Assembly: GCA_903813345.2 (NCBI GenBank)
Contig: CAIIXF020000006.1
Location: 684,001-748,000, forward strand
DNA from: Owenia fusiformis
Taxonomy: Eukaryota; Annelida; Polychaeta; Sabellida; Oweniidae
Length of the DNA: 64,000 nucleotides
Reading direction: 5' to 3'
The translations under genes and the position numbers were made by a program. The notes beneath the pieces were generated by a model. That model saw only the letters and a list, made by a program, of their open reading frames with translations, had not been told where the DNA came from and did not search any database. This document shows, one piece after another, positions 23,558 to 35,100 of this stretch; the first letter of the stretch is position 1, and the number at the start of each line of letters is the position of its first letter.

Positions 23558-25937
23558 TTACATTTGAATACGAACATTTGTCAATGTAGAATATTTAGGA
23601 CTTCTTTTCAAACTTAGTGATTTGCTGATTGACTTGCTGGTTTTATCCAACCGTCCTACACATACTCGACAACACCACTCATCTCCAATTTGTTGAATAT
23701 TTCTCATAGAACTGCAGCTGACGCACGAGTGATCTGTTAACATACCGAGTCCTTTCATAACTCGATTTAGGCATGGGCTTTTCGCCGCAAGCCACCTTCG
23801 AAATCCGATATCATCTTCTTTGAATTGGTTTCTGTTCATGAATTTGCCGAGTAAGAGTTGTGCGAACGTGACACGTTGTGTCATCATATTGTGATACAGG
23901 TATACAACCCGTTGCTGTTCTCGAACAGGGAACAGGGTAGTAGGCCGCTGCGATCTTGTGCTGGAGTCTTGCTCCATAGGACTGAAGTATCGTAAGAATG
24001 AAAATACCCCCGAACATAGCGATTAAGTGCCCGAGTCGCGTAGTGTCTTCATAAAAAGGAGGAAGGGGGTCAGGAAGACATCGTTCGGTATTAATTTGCA
24101 TGAAGTAATCGAATGTTGTAGAGTTGCTTTTGAATAAGAGTGGGACCGATTGATACAGTAACTGACTGATGCGAGGACTCGTGTCATTGAGAGAGACTTT
24201 AAATCCAGTGCCGCCATCTATGACGACCGTAACATTTGCTTCTTCTCGTATCACTTCTAATGTCCGATACAACACAAAATCGAGCAAACACAACAAAACT
24301 GCACCGGCCAAGAATGGTAGGATAACAATTAATCCCCATAGGACAGACACCCTTTCTTGGCCTGACAGACAACACGATGTCGAGTCAATGTATTGAGCCC
24401 TTTCCTTCCTCCGCAATGGCAGCAGTGTCTTCTTCATCTGAAATCGCCTTTCGGTGTCCAGTTCTTTGAATGCAGATGTGACATAGATGTTGTCATAATC
24501 AAGGTGCCGTTGATAACCACGATGATAGCAGCATGCCTGGATCAACACAAGTACAACCGATACAGAGAGGACGCTTCCAAGAATGGATAATAGTCTACGA
24601 ATGAAATATGTCTTATCGGCAAACTCTGCGTTTAGTTTGCTACCTATTGTGGCGAGACTTTCGGTTCCGGTCACATTTGGGAGATCAAAGTAACGTTCTG
24701 CATCGACTTTATTCGAATAGTCTTCTAAATCATGTGCGAATAGCGTTATGTTATGAATTCTTACACTTGCATTAATGCCACTAACATCGATTCCGATGTC
24801 ACCGAAAGCGTCCCCAAGAAGTCGTTTTGGAGCATCGATGATTTTCTTTAACGTCTCAATTTGCAACGCAAACATTTGTCTAACCGTTGCTTCGAATTCC
24901 CTACTGTAGCCATGAACTCGCTCCAAGAGAGCTGATTGTATCGATCTGACTTCTTGGCTCAACATTTTAACCTGACACGATGTCGCTTCTGGTATTTTCT
25001 TTGCATTATCCAATGTGTTTGTGATCGGACCGGTCGGTAAAAGTCTTAATATAATTGTCAACATGATGGCTCTGCCTCGGGATGTCGTGATGCCTGGTAG
25101 AGTCAGAAGCGCTATGCACCGCGCACGTTGAGACATCGCAACTGCCAATGCGATCAAAAACGCAATTCCAAGAGCGATGGCAACTCCTGCTGGCGGTGGG
25201 TATATTATTTTTGGAGCATGATTTACCGCTTCTACCACGGGCAGACGCTCGGCATTTGTATCGTTCCTTGGAGTGTCAAAACTAGCGTTCTGCCCAAATA
25301 GCTTAATTCCAAAAGAGGTCCCGTTACTGTTTGTATTAGGCTTCTTTTCAGGAACTAAGTATCCTTCTGTATAGAATATAAGAGCGATGAGTGAACAACA
25401 GAATAATAATGCGATGAAAAATGCCCAAATGTTCTTGAAATATTTACACTTGCATTTATTACCTCGCTCCAACTCTGATGAGTTACTGTAAGTGCGAGTT
25501 AGTGACTGTGGGTGGACCATCACCCAGTCACTCATAGTTTCACCAACAACTGGGCTAACCATGCTTAAATTGATGTAGTCCATTATACTCGCATTTTGAT
25601 GTTTTGCATTGCGGGCATTTCTCAGGGCTGTTTTGTTTTTACGTAATGAGGGCATGTCTGCCATCGCATCTTCCTCTAATAACAAACTTGTCGGTCGCAG
25701 AGACGGTCTCATTTCAGGATGATGACCAGATAGATCTATGGCCATATTATCGATGTTTGAGAGATACTCAACTGTACTACTTGGATCAACAATTTCCGGA
25801 AGTCCGTCTTCCGTTTTGGCATGAGCCAAACTTTTGCCATAATCGTGGAGTTCGGAATCGGAGTTACGTTCAATACATACTGGTTTAGCGGGTGATAAAA
25901 CTCCATCATGTAACTGTTCATTCGAAGGTCTATCCAT
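23558..25937 (-). pseudogene. DC-STAMP-domain protein (DCST/sneaky-like), intronless and frameshifted
   Basis: Minus strand from ATG at 25937. The first frame runs about 667 residues in register: a long soluble N-terminus (1-165), membrane segments at about 169-190, 250-268, 447-470, 532-556 and 635-652, and the DC-STAMP domain between them (Cys-rich loop near 469-523, GQERVSVLWGLIVILPFLAG). At 23924-23937 a 7-bp word is present twice (AACAGGG AACAGGG on the plus strand), shifting the frame; the first frame then ends at 23811. The other frame carries the expected family C-terminus, QQRVVYLYHNMMTQRVTF, and a Cys-rich zinc-binding end (SCVSC...CCRVC) to 23558. Relatives (DCST1/2, sneaky, spe-42/49) act in sperm at fertilisation. 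Whether this is a pseudogene, an allele or an assembly error is open. The absence of introns is also notable. Confidence 0.8.
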
Positions 25938-28680
25938 GGCTAGTTCTTTTTGTCAGATTTGCCACCCTTGAAGCATTAAGGCTCTTCAAAAATATCGCAG
26001 TATTGTAACTGTCTGTATATACTGTTGTCTTTATTATCTTTCTACAGTTCCACGTTTGCTCAAATTAATCACCTAAAAAACAGAACTTGAATTTCAAATA
26101 GAGAAACTGATAAATAAGAATACTATACCACAGTGTATATACTATATTATGATATAACTTGTGGCATCAGCTCCCATTCATAACTTCCTATTGGCATTGC
26201 CAACCATGGTCATTGATGAGTAAGCAATGACATGTCATGTCAGGTAAGAGGAAGGTGGAAGTCTTTTTACTTCCTCAGTTATGGGTCAAAGATTTTGCCT
26301 ATTGTCAATTTATTCAAGGGTAAGATATATCACCAGTATGAGGAGTCGTGCAAAAGAGTCACGATCTCGCATGAAGAACATTTTCCTTCCTAGCAACCAT
26401 TGTTTACAATGACGGACATCAATCTGACAACCATGAAAAAGTCAATAATATCACATGTTATGGTTTATTTGCATTTTAAAATTACGAGAACAATTCCCCG
26501 TCCATAAACTGTTGAAATGGAAAGATATCGATACTTATTAAATGAATGTAAAAAATAAGTTATTTCTCATGCGTGACTATGTTTTTTCACAATAGCTTAG
26601 AATAAAAATATTTGTAGAGTATTCCTATTGTTGAAACGTTTGCGTTAAGGTACAGTGCACATTTAGTCTGAAACCAGGGAATTCAATATAAGGCATTTGT
26701 AGAATTCCATATATATACCCCAGTCTTAAGACTAACGTTTGAATCATATTGTATTACAATAGTTCGGATGAGAAATGATGATTTTTTTGAATCGCCAAAC
26801 ATAGATAGGCTCCAACATGCGATATAGGTGAGGTATTCTAAATGTCAAACCTAGGGGAGGGGGGTGTCCATATTGTAATAGTCTAGATGCTTATCCATGT
26901 ATTAAATGAAATCATCATTTACATGTTACAACAAACACATTTCAACAAACATTTCAAAATAACCAAGTAAATACACTTTCCTCAAGACTGTGTACCCCCC
27001 CCCCCACCCTACTTCACCTTCCCAACACAATAAGGTGCTGGTGGAAATGGGAAGCACACAGGGGTGGGGGCGTATTCAGTTTGAAGCAAGACTACCAAAT
27101 AAATAGCTAAATAATCAGCTAAAGCAATATCGCTTGGATATGTAAATACAAAAATGAATATCATATATTTAATAAAATGTTTAATAAAGATAAACTTACG
27201 TCATATTATTTATTTCTAAATTAGGCCTACAAATCCCGTAAGACAAATGACGCATCAGCCCTCTTTCATATTTTAAAGTCTGCTTTCCGTTTGATTTCGA
27301 AACATATACTATATCTAGTAATTCATCATGAACTAAGTATTATTGGATAAATTCCAATGGCATAATTTCAATATAAAAAACACAAAGAAGATTCGTAGCA
27401 ATCCAAGTTTCGTTTTATAACCCTGTAAATATTTATCAAATGATTGACTTATTTATTTGGGCTATTTCAAATATCTGAAGGCTCATTTAAAAAAATGGGT
27501 AGTTTGTAACAACGCTGAGCTTCTAAATAACAAAATCACCCTCAAGTCTCCGAGGAATAATCTCGGTGTCAATTTTTGGCTTGTATCTTCTAAAAGTATT
27601 GTAAGGTTCACATTAATTATGATCCAGGGTACCCAGTATTGAAATATTTATATGTCGAGGTTATACTTCTCAATGAGGATATATTTAGAAATACTATAGT
27701 AATTCAGAGAAAAATTTTGTGGTAAATGAAAATGAAAGAGATTGAAAACGGAAAGTTGATGTGAGTAATTCTTGCAAATAAAACGAGACAACTATGAGTC
27801 AGACAGAGGAAGTGATTGATGAGGATGTTTTTATAATTCATAGATGAACATATCTCTTGAGGTTCATCCTTATAAGGAGATCTACATAAGTTCATCTTTG
27901 AATTCTGGGAACCCCTAAACTGTAGGGCTCTGTAAAAAAACACAATGGTATTATCTCCCCATGTAGCTGCATCCTCCGACCGCAGGGCTCTAGACAACAT
28001 TCACTCTGTTCCAAATGGATGATTTCTACATAGCGCTGCGTTTAGAGAATGATATAGCCAATATACACCTAAAATTAGTGCAGTGGATTTTGGATTTTGT
28101 GGTCTGGTATAAATGGTATACCTGCTGTGCTTGAAGCTGTCAATCATATGAAGATAGATATAAATCATCAATATATGAACGTGTCATCATGTAGCAAAGA
28201 GTGAAGCAGATGTTGATTTGATGATTAGAAAATTATATGGCAACAGTAATTGACACCAACGTGTACGCTTGTAACCAGATATATCACTGAGACCATTAGA
28301 CGCAACGTGTCAAAGTCATTTTTGGCGTTTTATAAACCTTTACCATATTTATAATAAATTCTAAATATGATTCTATATACAATGTGTAGTTATATCACAG
28401 AATACATAGTAAATTATGGCATTTTCAGAGAATCCCTATCGGCAGCAGTGAAAATGTGTCAAACTTCAAATATATGAAACCAAGGGACAATGTAAAATAG
28501 TAAATGACAGAAACATTTGTTATGACTTATGCCACCATAAGTTGGGAAATAAATAAAACATAAATATAATGAGAAACCCATCATGTTTATATTTGAACAA
28601 AATTACTTATATCATGGAAACAATATCGGCATCCCTTATATTTGTATTTTCTGTATAGTCCGATTCAACGTCTTCAATAG
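25938..28680. other. Intergenic, no gene recognised
   Basis: AT-rich sequence with poly-C tracts (about 26997-27005). It should contain the promoter of the DC-STAMP gene (5' side, above 25937) and the 3' region of the small acidic reading frame. No further family resemblance was seen. Confidence 0.45.
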
Positions 28681-28983
28681 CTATAATATTATCGTCTTTA
28701 GAAACGTTTCTTCATCTTGATCACGCTCATCAGTATTAACGTCAATATCAGCATCGTCATCATATGATTCGAGGAGTTTGTCAGATACCATGTCATCGTC
28801 GTCTTCATCAGCAATGTCTTTTCTTTCAATTTGCAGTTCAAATGAAAATTCATCATCATTTGGATCGGATAAAGGTGAATCTATTGAGTAATTGTCTTTG
28901 TTCAACAGTCTTGAAAAAATGATCCAAATTAACAGGAGCATGCAGACACAACCGATGCACCTCTTTTTGTAGACTCTCATCAT
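28681..28983 (-). CDS. Small acidic single-pass membrane protein, unrecognised
   Basis: The likely start is the Met-Met at 28983-28978; the frame is open back to 29022, but that part overlaps the preceding gene. It encodes about 100 residues: basic MMRVYKKR, a membrane segment (CIGCVCMLLLIWIIFSRLL) and a very acidic tail (DEDDDDMVSD, YDDDADIDVN). It looks like the anchor plus stem of a type II Golgi protein without a catalytic domain. The ATG lies 8 nt after the stop of the glycosyltransferase frame on the same strand. A neighbouring frame continues in similar acidic style from about 28710 (VSKDDNIIAIEDVESDYTEN) to a stop at about 28615, so a one-base frameshift near an A run may have cut the tail. 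Function unknown. Confidence 0.45.
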   Translation of the reverse strand: MMRVYKKRCIGCVCMLLLIWIIFSRLLNKDNYSIDSPLSDPNDDEFSFELQIERKDIADEDDDDMVSDKLLESYDDDADIDVNTDERDQDEETFLKTIIL

Positions 28984-28991
28984 GCTGTGTG

Positions 28992-30191
28992 TTAATGTTC
29001 GTCCATAATTTTCATATCCCAAGAAAGTTTAATCGGTTGTTCGGGGAATAATAATTCGTCTGTATCGCAGCTATGATTCCATAGACGATCCTCTGCGACG
29101 ACGTCAACTTTGTGATGAAAATGCAGTCCACCTTCCTGACGGTTTGTGGCAAGAACACGATCAGATTTTAGGTTAGCATATAATGTGTAGAGTTTGTGAT
29201 GGTTAATGAAATATGTGTGCCATTGTTCCCACATAGTATGAGTGCGATTGCTTTTTTCAAATCCTTTCCACCATCTTGAAGATATTAGTCCACCTACTAA
29301 CGGTCTAAAACTTGGATCTTTTCTCTTTTCATGGAACCAATCTACGAATTGCCGCCAGGTTTTAGCGTGCGGACTGTAACCCCATGTGCTATGGCGCTTG
29401 TAAAGATACACAGGGTGATCTTGTGACACATTGACATATTTCCAATAGCATTTTGTGCTGGCACATTTCGGATCACTCTGTAGTGCATATCCGGCAATGT
29501 CATCCCTTTTGTCATACATTTGGTGCGCCATCTTGATCCAACGATAAAAGCACGGCGCCAGAGTCATGTCATCTTCAATAATAACTGCTATTTCTTCCGA
29601 GTTTTCATCAGGGTACCACGTATCGATCCACTGGCCGTATATCCCTACATGTTCCTTTTGAAGGTGGACGGTTTTTATTCCATGTTTGAACACAAATTTT
29701 TCAGCAACTGCTTTTGTTTCTGCGTCGAGAACTCCTTCTACACTTCTATCAATCCATATATCTAAAAGAATACTGTCGTTATCGTAAAACACGTCGTTCA
29801 ATGCATCGAGACATTTTTGGAGAGATCGTGGGCGATTGTAGACAATCACAATCATCCTGGCAGACTTTTGTTTTTCATCACGAACTTCTCTTGATGACGA
29901 AGTTGTTGATTCAACAATATAATCAGGCGTTGCACTGCTTTTAACTGACCTTTCGAATTCTGTCAAGTTTTCTGAGACTGTAAATGGAGATGTTTTTGCA
30001 GTTGTTGATAAAACTGTTTGAATTTGTTTATTGTGCATTAGCCAATAAATAATGAAACAGAGTAGTAAGACCGAAGTCGTACGACCAATCGGTCTGAAAG
30101 TAAAGCGTCTTCTTAATTTCAAGAACATTGAATTGTTCACAGTAAAAAAGTATGATTTTTTCGTTTTATTTTTTGCATCCATTATTTTCAA
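28992..30191 (-). CDS. GT-A-like glycosyltransferase, type II membrane protein (399 aa)
   Basis: Single exon. N-terminal basic segment, signal anchor at residues 40-52 (SVLLLCFIIYWLM), Ser/Thr-rich stem to about 108, then a catalytic domain opening ARMIVIVYNRPRSLQKCLDA, as in nucleotide-diphospho-sugar transferases. An acidic motif VIIEDDMTL (EDD at 206-208) is in the position of the metal-binding D-x-D, as in GNT-I (GT13)-like enzymes. Several Trp-rich motifs (STWGYSPHAKTWRQF) and N-glycosylation sites follow. Predicted to transfer a sugar in the Golgi; donor and acceptor unknown. No introns. The stop lies 8 nt before the start of the next minus-strand frame. A poly-G run (about 30285-30299) lies about 95 bp upstream of the start. 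Exact family assignment is uncertain. Confidence 0.68.
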   Translation of the reverse strand: MKIMDAKNKTKKSYFFTVNNSMFLKLRRRFTFRPIGRTTSVLLLCFIIYWLMHNKQIQTVLSTTAKTSPFTVSENLTEFERSVKSSATPDYIVESTTSSSREVRDEKQKSARMIVIVYNRPRSLQKCLDALNDVFYDNDSILLDIWIDRSVEGVLDAETKAVAEKFVFKHGIKTVHLQKEHVGIYGQWIDTWYPDENSEEIAVIIEDDMTLAPCFYRWIKMAHQMYDKRDDIAGYALQSDPKCASTKCYWKYVNVSQDHPVYLYKRHSTWGYSPHAKTWRQFVDWFHEKRKDPSFRPLVGGLISSRWWKGFEKSNRTHTMWEQWHTYFINHHKLYTLYANLKSDRVLATNRQEGGLHFHHKVDVVAEDRLWNHSCDTDELLFPEQPIKLSWDMKIMDEH

Positions 30192-32164
30192 TATTGCTCA
30201 TTGATTTTTCGCTTTTGTGACATGATGTCAACATGTGTTACATTCGAACAACTGCAAATATTGTACTGTGAATTGTGTGTGTATGGGGGGGGGGGGGGGT
30301 TCACAATATCCACCCAAGCTTAGTATATTTTATATATATGACTATCCGTGCTTCATCTAAAGCTGCTCTGAAATGAAGCATTCAAATTGCAGATCCTTGC
30401 ACAGTATATACAACCTTCAGTTAGGTTCAATTAGGTCAAGTAGGTCCATATTATCTTGGAGTAATAAATGTCAAGGTTGGAGGTCAAGGTCACTGAACAG
30501 ATCATAGTGAATTGCAGATTTTTGCCTCTAACAGGGTATAATGGTACCCTATTAAAAAATGAAAAGGATGGACAATCATCTGATATTTCAAATCAATTTG
30601 TATTTCAAAATATGTATAACAGTATTTACAAACATAGTGAATAAATAAACACTAACATATAAAATACTTTAACATTCACAGGAATATAGACACTATTTTT
30701 GACAAACAATCTTTACATGTATATAACTTTTTATTGATATGAACTACTAGAGTAAAAGAATACAAGCTTTTAACAGCCAATCATGTGTCCATATATCCAG
30801 AGATTAAAGAGGCTTGAATTACACACAATTTAGTGCTATTTAGTTACAAAGGTACATGGTCAAAAGAAAGATGGCAGCATTGGTCTGTCTATTCATAAGA
30901 CTAGTACTGCCATCTTTGTAATTTGACTGAATCTAAAAATAATCATTTACATAGATGGAGCCACCTTTTTATTAAACTTGTTTGAATTTTAGATTCTTTC
31001 AGGCTTGTATCATTTCTTGTCATGACTATACTCATTAATCATAAGTTTTAATCTATTATTCGAAGAAGTTGGAAATGTGATTCAATAAAAATTAACTGAA
31101 TTAACTACTAGTAACCTCTTGAATTTCCAGAACAATACACTGAATCCACTTTAACATCAGATATATATATTTTTGTGATGTAACAGTGCATGTACAAATA
31201 GGGAGATTGCATAAACTAAAATAAAATCATTCTTTGAATGTTTGTCAACACCAACAACAATCTGACGTGGACTCTACCTGCTCTCAGGTGTGTACATCTT
31301 GATCCACATGGTTTCAGTTGCTCCATGGGCTTTTTAGTCGAAAGCCCTTTTCTTATAAAAAACAACATTATAAAATCTGCTAACATTTTGTGCAACATTA
31401 AAATCATTTCTATTATTTGTTCCGTCTTTGGTTGATCATGAATATGTATGTATACATGGCCAATATGTTAATATGCGATACATCATTAACCAGCTTTTGG
31501 TCTATGTTGTTGCGCACATGGATGATAACTTAACAATAATTTTAATATGATTATATAATACACTGTTGTTGTGAATATATGATCACCATAAGTCACATCA
31601 GACCTATTCCAATGAATTTATACCAAGCTTACATCAATAGAACCATATAAGGCCAGTAGCCAGGGGGTTCTAGCCCCCTTTGGTGAAAATTGTTTCAAAA
31701 TCATGCAGTTTTCACCATTTTGAGCACTTATTAAGTTATTTTGGGCCAAAGTGGTCAAATATGAACCTCCCTGGAATTTTTGGAAAAGTGAAACCCATTG
31801 ACAAAAGCTGGCTATGGGGCTGCCATATACAAGGCCAATATAAGGCCAATTCTGATGAAGCCACATGAGACCTAGTCTAATTGAATCCTATATTTGAGGC
31901 CTATTTGTAATGGAGCCTTGTCATACTTATGAAGAACTTCAATGCCATATGAGGCCTATTCCAAATACATTATATATAATTTATAATTATAATTATGTAT
32001 AATGATAATTCTTCAGAACACAAGTGCTATCTTTATATTTTCCCATTGAATTCTCTCATTTACACGTGGCAATGTAGCCTATAACAATCTGCTGATTCAT
32101 TCATTAGGCCTATTGCAGTAGAGTTGTAGTGCTGAATGTATGGCAAGTGTGAAATGCGTTACTG
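30192..32164. other. Intergenic, no gene recognised
   Basis: AT-rich DNA between the divergent side of the glycosyltransferase and the 3' end of PPP1R11. It includes the G run at 30285-30299 and the PPP1R11 3' untranslated region at its right end. No gene seen. Confidence 0.45.
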
Positions 32165-35100
32165 TTAAGTTCCTTGAGGAGGTGCTGGATCATGACTTTC
32201 ACCTGAAATGAAGAGTTCTACATTTAACTTTAGTATACAATGTTGAGTTTATTCTATATAAGAGGATCAGAATAATTGGATTATTTTATATTTCATCCCA
32301 TATATGGGCATGTTTGAGGTAATATTCTGTATAAAGCAGGTTTGTAAGGTATTGGTATGAAATTAAATTAAATTCAAGTTGGACATGAAAACTAAATTGA
32401 ATGATTGAAATAATGACAATGATGACCATTTCAACTTTCACAATACAAGAAATATAACAAATGATAAAAATGATTTTCAGTCTTGTATCTATATGGATTA
32501 TTTACAGTTTATGATAATGTTCTCAAATGAATAGCATGTTATGTTTGAAGTTGAAATGAATGATGACTACTTTATCTAAAAGTAGAATGGAGTAAACCTC
32601 AATACTTTAGAAGTACAGTTTCTCAAAATTAAGAGATAAAGTGGAGACTGATGATCCACTCGATTAAGCTGGTTACCAAAATGGTTCGTTTCAGTAACAA
32701 AATATGGGGGTATTAAATCGATGATTCTGTTGCCTTCTGAACTGCTCGCAAACATGTCCATTTTCTTTAACATATGATACTGACACACGTTTGTGATCCA
32801 AAATGTCGTAGGAATTTTGCCTACAATGCAATGAGATTCCGACATTTTATTACTGAAACGGTAACTGGCGTAATTGAGTGGATCACCAGTGGTGGAGTTC
32901 TTGTGAAGTGTGCAATGACAACAAGACACACAGTGCTAACTATCGCACTTTGAAGAGCAAAATGGCTGCCAAGTAATTTATCCAGCATCCCCAAAACCTG
33001 AACAGATGTTGGCCTTAGTCTGCTTTGATTCTGTAAAAATTTCAAATTGAACAGATGAGCAGTTTTTCTGAAATTTTGATGACAAGATTTATATGGCATT
33101 TTCCTCCTAGACGCATACATTCCCATCAGCATAATACTCTGACAATATACAGATATAGCACTTTTCCAAATATGATAAAATGAATACCTCCTTCTTCTGC
33201 ATGTTCAGTCTTGTCATTATGATCTCTGAAACATTTCTTTTTGTGTCCTCTACAGTGTCCTGTACAATCATCATGGTCACTGTCTTCATCTGATGACTCA
33301 CCAAACAGCTTTGGCTTCTCATATATACAACAACCTACAACATTTTATTTATATCATTTTGAGTAAAATAATTCAAAAACTCAAATATCTAAAAAACTAT
33401 TCGTAGAATAGATTGTAGAAAAAACATTTTATGTTGTTATACCTCTCACTTGTTTAACAAAATTCAAAAATGTTTGACTTTAACTTTGAACATGACTTAT
33501 TGAAATCAACATTTCCTCCATCCCTCAGAAGGAAATAAACTTATTTTCACAACTGTTGACAAGAGAACATAATCCCAATAACTCACACTTTGACTTTTTC
33601 TTTCCCATGAATTCATTATCTACTGTATCTTGAGTCCACTGTACTTGCCGGCTTGTTTCTGGTTTGCGTAACTTCAGTACTACAGTTGACTGGAAGGAGA
33701 ATAGGCAACAGTTACTCAAACAGAAATGGGGACATTAGTCAATCATGCAATAAAAACACCCTAGCATTATTACTGATGACATAAATAGACATAATATGCC
33801 ACAAGCCTCCAGAATTTCTAGGGTTGAAATCATACCATGTGTGATGGTATGTTAAATATGATAAGCTAAATATTTATTTTAACTAGAGTACAAGGAGGTA
33901 ATGTCGTCCATGGACGACATTGCTTACCTACATGGACGACATTGCCTTCCTGTGGTCTAATCTAAGGTTCTTTACACATTCATAATTTTTATAAAACAAA
34001 TCAAAAATCAAAAATAATCATGAGATTTCATTGAGAAAAACTAATCAATCTTTCCAAAATCCATGTCAGAAACCATGAAGTTAATTATTTGAGGAAAAAT
34101 TTGCTCTGAAGATCTCAAATAAAAAATGTTTGCTAAGTGAACCTTTAAAAGCCATTGGCAGTTATAATACTGGTATTATACTGAATTTGTAAAAATCATC
34201 AAGATATGATGATGTATCTAAAGGTATTTCGAAATCGTATTTTAGTAGATACGCAATTGTACTGTGTGCAGATCTAATATAATTTGATAGACTAATCACA
34301 GTTAATTGCAGTTTGATCCCAAATTATATTAACACAACAACAACAAAACTGATTTGGTTTTATGATTGATTGTCACTCACTGTGAGACTAATCTATCTAC
34401 ACTACAGCCAAAATCATCATTTTATAAACTACTTTGAAGTTGAAAAATTAGGAATGATATGATGCCACTTTTTTATGTACTCCAGTGCCTTGGGTTACAT
34501 TGTGAAACTCAGTCAAACACATCTGTGAAGGTAGCAACATACCAATGTAGATCGTAACAGCGTTTGATCATCCATTTTGCCAGTCACATGTCTTATCAAG
34601 TGTCTTGGTACTGTCTGATCATATGACACATTGACAGGTCACTCAACCATGTTTTCAAGGAAAGTTATCAATTTATAAGAAAATGTTTCGCAGACATTTG
34701 CTACAGAACAAAGGAGAAATCACAATGTGTGATTCTATTCATATTTTATTACTCAGAATTAGTGGAAAAGTACTCACATAGTCATTGAGTCGTCTCGCCA
34801 AGGTATTATAGAATACGTCTCGATTAGGAGTTCAGATTTCGTGAATTATTTCAATGAATATAAGTAATAAATCTAATTTAAACGAAATATTTTAGAGTTC
34901 ATTTTTTAGTTTCATTATTTATTCAGTATTAAGAACCGGAAATGAAAAAAAAACTGCCATGTCAGTGAAAATCAAAATATTATCGATGCTGAGAGAAGCA
35001 GACACTCTTGACATCGTAAGTATCTGCTTTGATTTGCTAAATATGGACAACTCCTGATATACCTAACATACCTAGGCCATTGGTGGGTGAACAGTATTCA

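Noticed and set aside
28992-30191. Same peptide word MKIMD at both ends of the glycosyltransferase frame
   Set aside because: The DNA around the two words differs beyond about 15 bases; probably coincidence rather than a direct repeat.
33107-33322. Minus-strand frame MRSQSCLVSHQMKTV
   Set aside because: It is an out-of-frame reading of PPP1R11 exon 3; the correct frame there reads CCIYEKPKLFGE.
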